A stretch of 64,000 nt of DNA from Rhodovulum tesquicola (GCF_024128855.1 NZ_JAMYDV010000001.1:414972-478971), one strand, 5' to 3'; shown: positions 53,129 to 62,176, counted from the first letter of the stretch. The notes: a model not told the origin generated them from the letters alone. Numbers and translations are program-made.

Positions 53129-53773
53129 ATGGCGCAGCCGCTTGATTACAGAACGATCCGCGAGATCTTTGCCCGGTTTCACGCCGCCGAGCCCGAGCCG
53201 AAGGGCGAGCTGGAGCATGTGAACGCCTATACCCTGCTGGTCGCGGTGGCGCTGTCGGCGCAGGCGACCGATGTGGGGGTGAACCGCGCGACGCGGGGGC
53301 TGTTCGCGGTGGTGGACACGCCCGAGAAGATGCTGGCCCTGGGCGAGGAGGGGCTGATCGGGCATATCCGCACGATCGGTCTTTACCGCAACAAGGCGAA
53401 GAACGTGATGAAGATGTCGCGCATCCTGGTCGAGGAGTATGGCGGCGAGGTGCCGTCCTCGCGTGCGGCGTTGCAGGCGCTGCCCGGCGTGGGGCGCAAG
53501 ACGGCGAATGTGGTCCTGAACATGTGGTGGGGGCTGCCTGCGCAGGCGGTGGACACGCATATCTTTCGCGTCGGCAACCGCACCCGGATCGCGCCGGGAA
53601 AGAGTGTCGAGGCGGTCGAGCGCGCCATCGAGGACAATGTTCCCGCCGAGTTCCAGCGCCACGCCCATCACTGGTTGATCCTGCACGGCCGCTATGTCTG
53701 CAAGGCGCGCAAGCCCGTCTGCGGCAATTGCCTGATCCGCGATCTCTGCCCCCATGAGGACAAGACACCATGA
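53129..53773 (+). CDS. nth: Endonuclease III
   Basis: Bifunctional base excision repair enzyme for oxidised pyrimidines. The 214 residues include the helix-hairpin-helix LPGVGRKTANVV with catalytic Lys124, Asp142 (AVDTHIFRV) and the C-terminal Fe-S loop C-x6-C-x2-C-x5-C (CKARKPVCGNCLIRDLC). The ATG at 53129 (MAQPLDYRT) is preferred over an upstream start. Its stop overlaps the kinase gene as ATGA. Confidence 0.95.
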   Translation: MAQPLDYRTIREIFARFHAAEPEPKGELEHVNAYTLLVAVALSAQATDVGVNRATRGLFAVVDTPEKMLALGEEGLIGHIRTIGLYRNKAKNVMKMSRILVEEYGGEVPSSRAALQALPGVGRKTANVVLNMWWGLPAQAVDTHIFRVGNRTRIAPGKSVEAVERAIEDNVPAEFQRHAHHWLILHGRYVCKARKPVCGNCLIRDLCPHEDKTP

Positions 53774-54765
53774 CCAAACCCTATCACGTCGTCGGCATCG
53801 GCAATGCGCTGGTCGACATCCTGGCCCATGCCGAGGACGCCTTTCTGGAGGCGCATGGCATCGAGAAGGGCATCATGCAGCTGATCGACATGGAGCGCGC
53901 GGTCGAGCTTTACGGCCGGGTCGGTCCGGCGCAGGAGATCTCGGGCGGGTCGGCGGCGAACACGATCGCGGGGATTGCCCGGCTTGGCGGGCGGACGGCC
54001 TATGTCGGCAAGGTCAAGGACGACCAGCTGGGCGGGATCTTTGCCCATGATTTGCGCGCGCAGGGGGCGCATTACACGACCCGCCCCGCGCCGAAGGACA
54101 CCGAGGGCGAGACCGGGCGCTGCATCGTGCTGGTCACGCCCGATGGCGAGCGGTCGATGAACACCTATCTGGGCGTCACCGAACATCTGACGCCCGCCGA
54201 TATCGACGAACGCCAGATGGCCGGGGCGGAATGGATCTACCTTGAGGGCTACCGTTTCGACGGGCCGGAAAGCCACGAGGCCTTCGCCCGTGCCATCGGC
54301 TCGGCCAGGGCGGCGCGGGGGCGGGTGTCGCTGACGCTGTCCGACCCGTTCTGCGTGGAACGCCACCGCGAGGCGTTCCGGCGGATGATCCGCGAGGATG
54401 TGGACCTGCTGTTCGCGAACCGGGCCGAGATCCTGTCGATGTACGAGACCGAGGATTTCCACGAGGCGCTGAGCCGGGCCGCGGCCGAGATCGACATCGT
54501 CGCCTGCACCGACAGCGAGAACGGCGCGCATGTGCTGGCCGAGGGGCAGCATTGGCATGTGCCCGCGGTGCCGACGCAGGTGGTGGATGCGACCGGGGCG
54601 GGCGATCTGTTCGCCGCGGCCTTCCTGTGGGGGCTGACCCATGGTCACGACCTGGAAATCTGCGGGCGGATGGGCTGTGTCGCGGCGAGCGAGATCATCA
54701 GCCATATCGGCGCGCGCCCCGAGGCCGATCTGTCCGCGCTGTTCCGCCAGCACGGCCTGGTCTGA
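53770..54765 (+). CDS. PfkB-family carbohydrate/nucleoside kinase
   Basis: A 331-residue ribokinase-fold kinase. It begins YHVVGIGNALVDILAHAED and has SGGSAANTIAGIARLGG (58-74, PfkB signature 1) and DATGAGDLFAAAF (273-285, signature 2, with catalytic Asp279). The closest named relatives I can think of are adenosine kinase-like proteins, but the substrate is not certain. It is coupled to nth by a four-base overlap. Confidence 0.9.
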   Translation: MTKPYHVVGIGNALVDILAHAEDAFLEAHGIEKGIMQLIDMERAVELYGRVGPAQEISGGSAANTIAGIARLGGRTAYVGKVKDDQLGGIFAHDLRAQGAHYTTRPAPKDTEGETGRCIVLVTPDGERSMNTYLGVTEHLTPADIDERQMAGAEWIYLEGYRFDGPESHEAFARAIGSARAARGRVSLTLSDPFCVERHREAFRRMIREDVDLLFANRAEILSMYETEDFHEALSRAAAEIDIVACTDSENGAHVLAEGQHWHVPAVPTQVVDATGAGDLFAAAFLWGLTHGHDLEICGRMGCVAASEIISHIGARPEADLSALFRQHGLV

Positions 54766-54772
54766 GCCGCTC

Positions 54773-54817
54773 TTTCCGCTTCGGAAATCCCGCGTCCGGG
54801 CGTAGACTGGCGCCCGG
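54773..54817 (+). other. Two adjacent hairpins after the kinase gene
   Basis: TTTCCG-CTT-CGGAAA (54773-54787) and CCGGGCG-N8-CGCCCGG (54796-54817), both perfect. No T run follows either. They may protect or end the nth-kinase transcript. Confidence 0.4.
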
Positions 54818-54903
54818 GCCGGTGAGGGGCCTTCCTGTGGTTTTCCAGTGCGTTCCGTTTCCTGCCCCGTGCCGGTGAGCGTTGAACCATAGGGGGAACA
54901 TCC

Positions 54904-56160
54904 ATGGGAGACCTATCGCGTTACGTGATCCTGCGCGACCGCAATGCCGATCTGCGCAAGCGCATCACGGGCGAAGCCTTCGGCGAGGCGCCGGGGATGG
55001 CCGGTGTGCTGGGCGAGGCGGCCGGGCCGCGGCTGGGGGCGGCCATCAGCACCATGCTGCCGCCCGGACCCGAGCTTGACAGTGCCGACCTGACCGCGAA
55101 TGAGGCCAAGGACGCGATGCGTCAGGGCGATGTGGTGGGTGTGGTGCGCTCGATCCCGACGGCGCTGATCGTGCCGAAGGCGACGGCTGCCGACGCCGCG
55201 GCGACCGATACCTGGGGCATCGGGGCGGTGCGCGCCGATGCCTCGCCCTTTACCGGTGCAGGCGTCAGGGTAGCGGTGCTGGATACCGGCATCGACGCGG
55301 CCCACCCGGCCTTTGCGGGGATGACGCTGGTCCAGCAGGACTATACCGGCGAGGGCGATGGCGACGGCAACGGGCATGGCACCCATTGCGCGGGCACGAT
55401 CTTTGGCCGGGACGTGAACGGCCAGCGGATCGGCGTGGCGCGCGGGGTGAGTGAGGCCTTCATCGGCAAGGTGCTGAACGCGGAAGGCTCGGGCAGTTCC
55501 GAGATGATGTTCAGCGCGCTCAAGCGGGCGTCGGAGGAACGGGTTCAGGTGATCTCGATGTCGCTGGGATTCGATTTTCCCGGTCTCGTCAAGTTGCTGA
55601 TCGAAGAGGAGGATTTCCCCGCCGATCTGGCCACCTGGATCGCGCTGGAAGGGTTCCGCACCAATCTGGCGATGTTCAACGCGCTGATGAACATGATCCG
55701 GCAGCAGGCGGTGTTCGATGGCGGCACGGTGGTTATCGCGGCCAGCGGCAACGAGAGCCGCCGCGAGATCCATCCCAATTACGAGGTCGGCGCCTCGGTC
55801 CCGGCGGTGGCCGAGGGCTGCATCGCGGTGGGCGCGCTCCAGCAGGGCGCGGCGGGGCTGCGGATCGCCGATTTCTCGAACACCAATCCCGATATCGCCG
55901 CGCCGGGCGTGGGGGTTCTGTCGGCCAGGGCGGGCGGCGGGCTGGTCGCGCTGTCGGGCACCTCGATGGCCTGTCCGCATGTCGCGGGGCTGGCCGCCTT
56001 GTGGTGGGAGGCGACGCGCGCGGGGGCGCTGCCGGCCAATGCCGGGACGGTCAGCATGCGGTTGCTGTCCTCGGCCACGGTGGCGGGCATCGCGCCGGGC
56101 GTGCAGGTCGCCGATCGCGGGCAGGGGCTGGCGCAGGCGCCGCTGTCGCCGATCGGCTGA
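54904..56160 (+). CDS. Subtilisin-like serine protease without signal peptide
   Basis: A 418-residue S8 peptidase. The catalytic triad is present: Asp127 (VLDTGID), His158 (NGHGTHCAG) and Ser in GTSMACPH near 358, with the oxyanion Asn in AASGNES. About 110 residues precede the catalytic core, including a strand-rich piece like the inhibitor I9 propeptide (GDVVGVVRSIPTALIVP). There is no signal peptide or membrane helix, so it may act in the cytoplasm or be exported by a non-Sec route. The target is unknown. Confidence 0.88.
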   Translation: MGDLSRYVILRDRNADLRKRITGEAFGEAPGMAGVLGEAAGPRLGAAISTMLPPGPELDSADLTANEAKDAMRQGDVVGVVRSIPTALIVPKATAADAAATDTWGIGAVRADASPFTGAGVRVAVLDTGIDAAHPAFAGMTLVQQDYTGEGDGDGNGHGTHCAGTIFGRDVNGQRIGVARGVSEAFIGKVLNAEGSGSSEMMFSALKRASEERVQVISMSLGFDFPGLVKLLIEEEDFPADLATWIALEGFRTNLAMFNALMNMIRQQAVFDGGTVVIAASGNESRREIHPNYEVGASVPAVAEGCIAVGALQQGAAGLRIADFSNTNPDIAAPGVGVLSARAGGGLVALSGTSMACPHVAGLAALWWEATRAGALPANAGTVSMRLLSSATVAGIAPGVQVADRGQGLAQAPLSPIG

Positions 56161-56186
56161 GGCGGGCGGGGCCGGGCGGCTGGGGG

Positions 56187-57005
56187 TCAGTCGCCCAGCT
56201 TGGCATGCACCTCGTCAAGGTCGACCTCGCCCAGCGGCATGCGGTTGGCGGGATCGTCGAAATCGTAGCGGAACAGCGCGAAGTCGCGGCGGTAGATCTC
56301 GTGCATCAGGTGCATGGCGAGGTCGTCGAAATACGCCTCGACAGGGTGGGCGCGTTTCGGGCCGTGGGAGGCGGATTCGTTGAAGCGGGGGATGGCGGCA
56401 AGGTCGATCCGGTGCGGCGTGTCGGCGGCGTCCAGCACGGCCTGCATCCCCTGGTCGAAACGTTCGGTGAAGAAGATGCGGTCATAGCGCCCGCCGCCCA
56501 GGATGAAGGTCGAGATATGGCCCGACATGGCCGACCAGTGGATGTCCGGATCCATCGGTTTGCGCCAGCGGATGGTGTCGCGGGCAAACAGCAGGAAGCG
56601 GCGGAAGCTGGCGATCTGGTCGAACTCGGCGCTGCCATCTGGGCCGCCGACATCTATCCCGTATTTCTGCACCAGCATGGGCACCAGCTTGCCGCGATAG
56701 CGGTTGCCGTTGCGCTGGATGCCGCAGATCTTGTCGAAAAACGACGACAGGATGCGGGAATAGGGGTTGCGCACGCAGGTAAAGGCGGGCGCGCTGCGGG
56801 CACGCACCACGCGGTCGATGGGCCCTTGGCTGTCGTCCTGTGCCCATTTGTGCAGCCCTTCGGTGGCGTCGTGGATGTCGCCGTCGAAGAACTGGCCGTG
56901 GTCGGAGAAATACATGATCTGGCCGATGGTCGAGCAGGCGCATTTCGGCACGACGCGGTAGACCATGCTTTCGCTGGTCGTCATCCAGGTGCCGGGAAAG
57001 CCCAT
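56187..57005 (-). CDS. Sulfotransferase (carbohydrate sulfotransferase family 2 type)
   Basis: A 272-residue protein with the two PAPS-binding motifs of Golgi-type carbohydrate sulfotransferases: VPKCACSTIGQ (19-29, 5'-phosphosulfate binding) and FTCVRNPYSRILSSFFDK (about 76-93, 3'-phosphate binding, with the Arg-Asn-Pro-Tyr core). It has no membrane segment, so it should act in the cytoplasm on a glycan or lipid precursor. It is divergent from a GT14-like glycosyltransferase gene with 131 bases between starts, an arrangement that suggests a common product. Confidence 0.85.
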   Translation of the reverse strand: MGFPGTWMTTSESMVYRVVPKCACSTIGQIMYFSDHGQFFDGDIHDATEGLHKWAQDDSQGPIDRVVRARSAPAFTCVRNPYSRILSSFFDKICGIQRNGNRYRGKLVPMLVQKYGIDVGGPDGSAEFDQIASFRRFLLFARDTIRWRKPMDPDIHWSAMSGHISTFILGGGRYDRIFFTERFDQGMQAVLDAADTPHRIDLAAIPRFNESASHGPKRAHPVEAYFDDLAMHLMHEIYRRDFALFRYDFDDPANRMPLGEVDLDEVHAKLGD

Positions 57006-57136
57006 CCTCGCCTCCGCTGTGCCGACGCGATTCTGCGCCGTCCCTGACGGTTCTAGGCGGGAAAATCATAACAAATTTTCAACGAAGACCGGCGCATGGT
57101 CGGGGCGTGCGCAAAACCGGAGGCGGGCCGCGAGAG

Positions 57137-58714
57137 ATGGCGAGAATCGCCTATATCCTTCTGTGCCACAAGGCGCCCGACGAGGTCATCGCCCAGGCCC
57201 GGCGGCTGAGTGCGGCGGGGGATTTCGTCGCGATCCATCATGACGGGCGCGCGCCTGCGGGCGAGCATGCGGCGATCCGCGCGGCGCTGGCGGGCGATCC
57301 GGGGGTTGTGTTCGCGCGGCGGCGGGTGAAATGCGGCTGGGGCGGGTGGTCGCTGGTGGAGGCCACGCTGGAGGCGCTGCGCGCGGCGCTGGCGGCCTTC
57401 CCGCGGGCGAGCCATTTCTACATGCTGTCGGGCGATTGCATGCCGATCAAGACGGCCGAATATGCCCATGCCTTTCTCGATGCCCGCGACGCCGACCATA
57501 TCGAGTGCTTTGATTTCTTCGAGTCGGACTGGATCCGCACCGGGATCAGGGAAGAACGGCTGATCTATCGCCACCCGTTCAACGAGCGCCGTCACAGGCG
57601 GCTGTTCTACGCCACGCTGGCGGTGCAGCGGCGGCTGGGGCTGAGGCGGGCGATCCCGGCCGATCTGCGGGTGATGATCGGCAGCCAGTGGTGGTGCCTG
57701 CGCCGCCGCACGGTCGAGGCGGTGCTGGATTTCATCCGCGCCCGGCCCGACGTGGTGCGGTTCTTTCGTGGCACATGGATCCCCGACGAGAGCTTTTTCC
57801 AGACGCTGGTGCGCCATCTGGTGCCCGCGGCCGAGATCAGCGCGCGCACGCCCACCTTCCTGATGTTCACCGATTACGGGATGCCGGTGACCTTCTACAA
57901 CGATCATTACGACCTGCTGCTGGCGCAGGATTTCCTGTTCGCGCGCAAGATCTCGCCCGAGGCGCAGGACCTCAAGGCGCGGCTGGGAACGCTTTATGCC
58001 GCGCGGGGCGTGGATTTCCCGATCTCGGACGAGGGGCGGCGGCTGCATGCATTCCTGACCGGGCAGGGGCGGGTCGGGCGGCGGTTCGCGCCCCGCATCT
58101 GGGAGACCGAGGCAAGCCTGGGGCCGGGGCGCGAATTGCTGATCGTGACCTGCAAGAAATGGCATGTGGCCCGGCGGCTGGTCGCGCGGATGCGCGAGGT
58201 GACGGGGGTGCCGGGCGTCGGCTACCTGTTCGACGAAGAGGCGGCGGGCCTGCCCGATCTGGGCGGCATCGCGGCGAGCCTTGAGAAGCGCAACCGCCAC
58301 CGCCGGGCGCTGGTGCGGATGCTGTTCGACCATTTCGGGACCGACCGGCTGGCGATCTGCCTCGATCCCGCGGGCATCGAGGCGATGCGCGATTTCGATG
58401 CCGACCGCGCCCGCGTGGGCGTGCTGGAGATCCGCTGCGATTTCAGCGATGCGGACCTGGCCGGGCATGCGCGGCGCGTCGGGCTGGCGGGCGAGCGCAC
58501 CCCGGACGAGGCGCTGGCGAGGCTGTTGCCGACGATCCGGCGCGACATCGGGTTCGAAAGCGACCGGCTGGACGGGGCGGGGTTCGCCGGCCTGCTGCGG
58601 ATCGACCAGCGTCGCGGGGCGGCCGAAAACGCGGCCCCTCTGGCGCAGTTCCTCTCGATCCCCTACGAAACGGCAGGCAAGATCGCCGCGACCGACCAGC
58701 TTTTCGCCGATTGA
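57137..58714 (+). CDS. GT14 (Branch)-type glycosyltransferase with C-terminal extra domain
   Basis: A 525-residue protein. The N-terminal half (about 1-260) resembles core-2/I-branching N-acetylglucosaminyltransferases: IAYILLCHKAPDEVIAQ, FVAIHHDGR, SHFYMLSGDCMPIKTA, IGSQWWCLRR and WIPDESFFQTLVRHL. The second half (about 315-525) has ELLIVTCKKWHVARRLVARM and further helical stretches that I do not recognise beyond a likely DUF5927/5928-type domain. The ATG at 57137 (MARIAYILLCHK) fits conservation; a GTG at 57107 is possible. Paired with the sulfotransferase. Confidence 0.82.
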   Translation: MARIAYILLCHKAPDEVIAQARRLSAAGDFVAIHHDGRAPAGEHAAIRAALAGDPGVVFARRRVKCGWGGWSLVEATLEALRAALAAFPRASHFYMLSGDCMPIKTAEYAHAFLDARDADHIECFDFFESDWIRTGIREERLIYRHPFNERRHRRLFYATLAVQRRLGLRRAIPADLRVMIGSQWWCLRRRTVEAVLDFIRARPDVVRFFRGTWIPDESFFQTLVRHLVPAAEISARTPTFLMFTDYGMPVTFYNDHYDLLLAQDFLFARKISPEAQDLKARLGTLYAARGVDFPISDEGRRLHAFLTGQGRVGRRFAPRIWETEASLGPGRELLIVTCKKWHVARRLVARMREVTGVPGVGYLFDEEAAGLPDLGGIAASLEKRNRHRRALVRMLFDHFGTDRLAICLDPAGIEAMRDFDADRARVGVLEIRCDFSDADLAGHARRVGLAGERTPDEALARLLPTIRRDIGFESDRLDGAGFAGLLRIDQRRGAAENAAPLAQFLSIPYETAGKIAATDQLFAD

Positions 58715-58723
58715 GGAGGCCCC

Positions 58724-59104
58724 ATGCCCTATGTCTATGACGACCAGAACGTGTTCGCGAAGATCCTGCGCGGCGAGATCCCGAACGACACGGTGATGGA
58801 AACCACCTACACGCTGGCCTTCAACGATATCGCGCCGCAGGCGCCGGTGCATGTGCTGGTGATCCCCAAGGGGCCCTATGTATGCTACGATCATTTCGCA
58901 CAGGACGCCTCGGCGGCCGAGATCGCGGATTTCACCCGTGTCGTCGGCGAGATCTGCCGCCAGAAGGGCTTGCGGCCGGGCGAGGGCGGCGCGGGCTACC
59001 GGCTGATCGCCAATTCCGGCCGCGACGCGATCCAGGAGGTGCCGCACATGCATGTGCATATCCTGGGCGGGCGCGATCTGGGCCGGATGCTGGCCCCGGC
59101 CTGA
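58724..59104 (+). CDS. HIT-family protein (HinT-like)
   Basis: A 126-residue histidine triad hydrolase of purine nucleoside phosphoramidates. It opens VYDDQNVFAKILRGEIPND and ends with the triad PHMHVHILGGRDLG. GAGGAG precedes the ATG, nine bases after the glycosyltransferase stop, so it may be cotranscribed. A hairpin follows. Confidence 0.93.
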   Translation: MPYVYDDQNVFAKILRGEIPNDTVMETTYTLAFNDIAPQAPVHVLVIPKGPYVCYDHFAQDASAAEIADFTRVVGEICRQKGLRPGEGGAGYRLIANSGRDAIQEVPHMHVHILGGRDLGRMLAPA

Positions 59105-59130
59105 GGCGCAAGGCACCTGCCGCATTTTCG

Positions 59131-59156
59131 GGCGGGCGCCCGGTTTTTCGCCCGCC
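59131..59156 (+). terminator. Hairpin after hinT
   Basis: Perfect eight-base-pair stem GGCGGGCG / CGCCCGCC with loop CCCGGTTTTT, 26 bases after the stop. The Ts lie in the loop, not after the stem, so strength is uncertain. Confidence 0.4.
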
Positions 59157-59172
59157 GACCCCTGCGCGGGGC

Positions 59173-59201
59173 TTGCACAGCGGCGCGTCCGTTCCCATGA
59201 T
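59173..59201 (+). promoter_or_regulatory. Promoter of the polyamine-type ABC operon
   Basis: TTGCAC (59173-59178), 17 bases, CATGAT (59196-59201), 30 bases before the permease ATG. Both boxes match the sigma-70 pattern at four of six positions. Confidence 0.45.
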
Positions 59202-59231
59202 CGCCACAAATCTGGAGGCGCACGCAACGGA

Positions 59232-60119
59232 ATGAGCGACGGGAACAGGGGGCCGGGCTTCGGCCGGAGCGAGGCGGCACAGGGCTACCTGCTGGTGGCG
59301 ACACCGCTGGCCTATGCGCTGCTGCTGCTGGCCGCGCCGCTGGGGGCGATCCTGCTGTTCAGCTTCTGGTCGCAGGATTACCTGACCATCGACACCGCGC
59401 TGACGCTGAAGAACTATCGCGAGGCGCTGTCCGACCCGCTCTATCGCCAGTTGCTGCTGCGCTCGCTGTTGATCTCGGCGGCGGTGACGACGGCGACGGT
59501 GCTGGCGGCGTTTCCGATCGCCTATTACGTCTCGTTCCATGTCGCGCCGGAACGCAAGGCGATGTGGATCTTCCTGATCACCATCCCGTTCTGGACCTCC
59601 TACCTGATCCGCGTGTTCCTGTGGAAGGTGATCCTGGGCTATAACGGGGTGTTCAACACCACGCTGCTGGGCCTCGGCATCATCGACGAGCCGCTGACCT
59701 TCATCCTCTACAACGCGAATGCGGTGGTCATCACGCTGGCCCATGCCTATGCGCCCTTCGCGATCCTGCCGATCTTCGTGGCGCTGGAAAAGATCGACCG
59801 AAGCCTGCACGAGGCCAGCCAGGATCTGGGCGAGGGCTATCTTTCGACCTTCTGGCGGGTGACGCTGCCGCTGGCGATGCCCGGCGTGGTGGCGGCGGTG
59901 CTGATCGTGTTCATCCCGACGATCGGGGATTACGTCACGCCGGTGCTGGTGGGCGGACCGGACGGGCGGATGATCGCCAACATGATCCAGACCCAGTTCC
60001 TGCGGCTGAACAATGCGCCGATGGGGGCTGCGCTGGCCGTGCTGACCATGGCGATGGTCACGGTCGTGGCGCTGGTCTTCGTGTTCCTCAACCGCCGTTA
60101 CCTGCGAGGCCGGCAATGA
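59232..60119 (+). CDS. potB: ABC transporter permease, PotB-like
   Basis: Spermidine/putrescine-type permease of 295 residues with six helices. The N-terminal helix is LLVATPLAYALLLLAAPLGA. The EAA coupling loop EASQDLGEGYLSTFWRVTLP (about 195-214) contacts the ATPase. The start is the ATG at 59232 (MSDGNRGPGF). Its stop overlaps the next permease (ATGA). No substrate-binding protein gene is adjacent. Confidence 0.92.
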   Translation: MSDGNRGPGFGRSEAAQGYLLVATPLAYALLLLAAPLGAILLFSFWSQDYLTIDTALTLKNYREALSDPLYRQLLLRSLLISAAVTTATVLAAFPIAYYVSFHVAPERKAMWIFLITIPFWTSYLIRVFLWKVILGYNGVFNTTLLGLGIIDEPLTFILYNANAVVITLAHAYAPFAILPIFVALEKIDRSLHEASQDLGEGYLSTFWRVTLPLAMPGVVAAVLIVFIPTIGDYVTPVLVGGPDGRMIANMIQTQFLRLNNAPMGAALAVLTMAMVTVVALVFVFLNRRYLRGRQ

Positions 60120-60919
60120 AACGGCCGCTGCGCGTCTACGCGATCCTTTACCTCTGCTTTCTCTATGCGCCGATCGCGCTGCTGCCGGTCTTCGCCTTCA
60201 ATGACGGCACGGTGATCGCCTTTCCGCTGAGGGGCTTTACCTGGGACTGGTTCCGCCAGCTTGCCGGGATCCCGGCGCTGCATGCGGCGGTGCTGAACAG
60301 CCTGAAGATCGCGGTGATCTCGGCGATCCTGGCGACCTGCCTGGGCGTGCTGGCGGCGCGGGCCGCGACGCGCTTCGCCTTTCCCGGCAAGAAGGGGATC
60401 ATGGGGCTGATCATGCTGCCGCTGGTGCTGCCCGAGATCATCGTGGCGGTGTCGCTGCTGGTGGTGCTGCTGCAACTGGGGCTGAGCCTCGGGGCCTGGA
60501 CGGTGATCCTGGGCCATGTGCTGATCGCGACGCCCTTTGCCATCGCGATCCTGAACTCGGCCTTCCAGGGGCTCGACCGCTCGCTCGAAGAGGCGGCGGT
60601 GGATCTGGGCGAGACGAAATGGTCCAGCTTTCGCCTTGTCACGCTGCCGCTGGTGATGCCGGGGATCATCTCGTCGCTGCTGATCGCCTTCACCATCTCG
60701 CTGGACGAGTTCATCATCGCCTTCTTCCTGACCGGGACCGAACCGACGCTGCCCGTCTATCTCTGGGGCCAGATGCGCTTTCCGCAGCGGCTGCCGGTGA
60801 TCATGGCGCTGGGCACGATCCTCGTGCTGGCCTCGGTCCTGTTGCTGGCGATTGCCGAATATGCCCGCCGCCGGGGCGCCGCGCGCACCGGGCAGAAAGA
60901 CGCCGGAGGATTCCTGTGA
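60116..60919 (+). CDS. potC: ABC transporter permease, PotC-like
   Basis: Second permease of the polyamine-type importer, 267 residues with six helices. The coupling loop is EEAAVDLGETKWSSFRLVTLP (around 160-180), and AFTISLDEFIIAFFLTG is the segment typical of PotC. It overlaps potB by four bases and the ATPase gene by four bases. Confidence 0.93.
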   Translation: MKRPLRVYAILYLCFLYAPIALLPVFAFNDGTVIAFPLRGFTWDWFRQLAGIPALHAAVLNSLKIAVISAILATCLGVLAARAATRFAFPGKKGIMGLIMLPLVLPEIIVAVSLLVVLLQLGLSLGAWTVILGHVLIATPFAIAILNSAFQGLDRSLEEAAVDLGETKWSSFRLVTLPLVMPGIISSLLIAFTISLDEFIIAFFLTGTEPTLPVYLWGQMRFPQRLPVIMALGTILVLASVLLLAIAEYARRRGAARTGQKDAGGFL

Positions 60920-62025
60920 AAGACACGCGCACCGAGGCCCGGCCGATCATCACGCTGGAGGCGGTGGAGAAATATTACGGCGACTACCACGCGCTGCGCG
61001 GCATCAGCGCCGAGATCCGGCAGGGCGAGTTCTTCTCGCTGCTCGGCCCCTCGGGCTGCGGCAAGACCACGCTGCTGCGCACCATCGCCGGGTTCGAGGA
61101 CCTGTCCGCAGGGCGGCTGTTCATCGACGGGCAGGACATGGCCGGGGTGCCTGCCAACAGGCGGCCCACCAACATGGTGTTCCAGTCCTACGCGATCTTT
61201 CCCCATCTCAGCGTCGCCGAGAATGTGGGCTTCGGGCTGCGCCGATCGGGCCTGTCCCGGGCCGAGCGCGCCGCGAAGGTCGAGCAGGCGCTTGCCATGG
61301 TGGGGCTTGCGGGCTTTGGCGGACGGGCGGCGCATGCGCTTTCGGGCGGACAACGCCAGCGGGTGGCGCTGGCGCGCGCGCTGATCCTGGAACCCAAGGT
61401 GCTGCTGCTCGACGAGCCGCTTTCGGCGCTCGACAAGAAGATGCGCGACCAGATGCAGGTCGAACTGCGCCGGTTGCAGCGGCAGGTGGGCATCACCTTC
61501 ATCCTCGTCACCCATGACCAGGAAGAGGCGCTGATCATGTCCGACCGCATCGCGGTGATGTTCGAGGGGCAGATCGCGCAGCTCGACACGCCGCAGATGC
61601 TCTATCGCCGCCCGGTCACGCGGCAGGTGGGCGAGTTCATCGGGGTGATGAACTTCCTGCCCGCCCGCGCCACCGTCACCGACGAGACCCATATCGAGGT
61701 CGATGTCTCGGGGCTGGGGCGCGCGGTGATCGGCCCCGACCAGTTGCCCGGCGGCTGGCATCCCGGCCAGACCCAGAGCGTGGGCATCCGCCCCGAGACC
61801 ATGTCGATCCTGTTCCCCGGGGAAACCACCGACCGGCGCGTGGCGACCGGCACCGTCGAGGATCTCGCCTATTACGGCGACATGACCTATTACGAGGTCC
61901 GCCTCGACGGGGGGGACCGGCCGATGACGATCTCGATGAAGAACCTCGTCGGCCGCCCGGTCCTGGAACGCGGCACCGAGGCCCGTGTTGCCTGGGATGC
62001 CCGCTCGCTGGTGCTGTTCGCCTGA
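60916..62025 (+). CDS. potA: ABC transporter ATP-binding protein, PotA-like
   Basis: ATPase of the importer. It starts with GTG overlapping the potC stop (MKDTRTEARPI). The 369 residues have Walker A LLGPSGCGKTTLLR (about 39-52), signature ALSGGQRQRVALARAL, Walker B LLLDEPLSALD and the C-terminal TOBE-like regulatory domain (about 285-369). The substrate may be a polyamine or a related cation; the missing binding protein prevents a firm call. Confidence 0.94.
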   Translation: MKDTRTEARPIITLEAVEKYYGDYHALRGISAEIRQGEFFSLLGPSGCGKTTLLRTIAGFEDLSAGRLFIDGQDMAGVPANRRPTNMVFQSYAIFPHLSVAENVGFGLRRSGLSRAERAAKVEQALAMVGLAGFGGRAAHALSGGQRQRVALARALILEPKVLLLDEPLSALDKKMRDQMQVELRRLQRQVGITFILVTHDQEEALIMSDRIAVMFEGQIAQLDTPQMLYRRPVTRQVGEFIGVMNFLPARATVTDETHIEVDVSGLGRAVIGPDQLPGGWHPGQTQSVGIRPETMSILFPGETTDRRVATGTVEDLAYYGDMTYYEVRLDGGDRPMTISMKNLVGRPVLERGTEARVAWDARSLVLFA

Positions 62026-62040
62026 AACCCCCGACCTGCC

Positions 62041-62100
62041 CTTCTTCTGGCCGGAAATATCCCGGGGGGAGTCCGCAAGGACGGGGGGCAGCGCCCCCCT
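62041..62100 (+). repeat. GC-rich intergenic repeat, copy C
   Basis: CTTCTTCTGGCCGG, AAATATCCCGGGGGG, a small GTCC-GCAA-GGAC hairpin and GGGGGGC-AGC-GCCCCCC. Same order of parts as the copies at 19.94 and 34.90 kb. It lies between potA and the convergent membrane protein gene. Confidence 0.65.
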
Positions 62101-62176
62101 TCCCGGCGCGATGTCCGCCCCGGCGCGCCGGGACCGGCAGCCCGCCTTCGGCCCCGCCCCGGCCGGACCCGATCCC

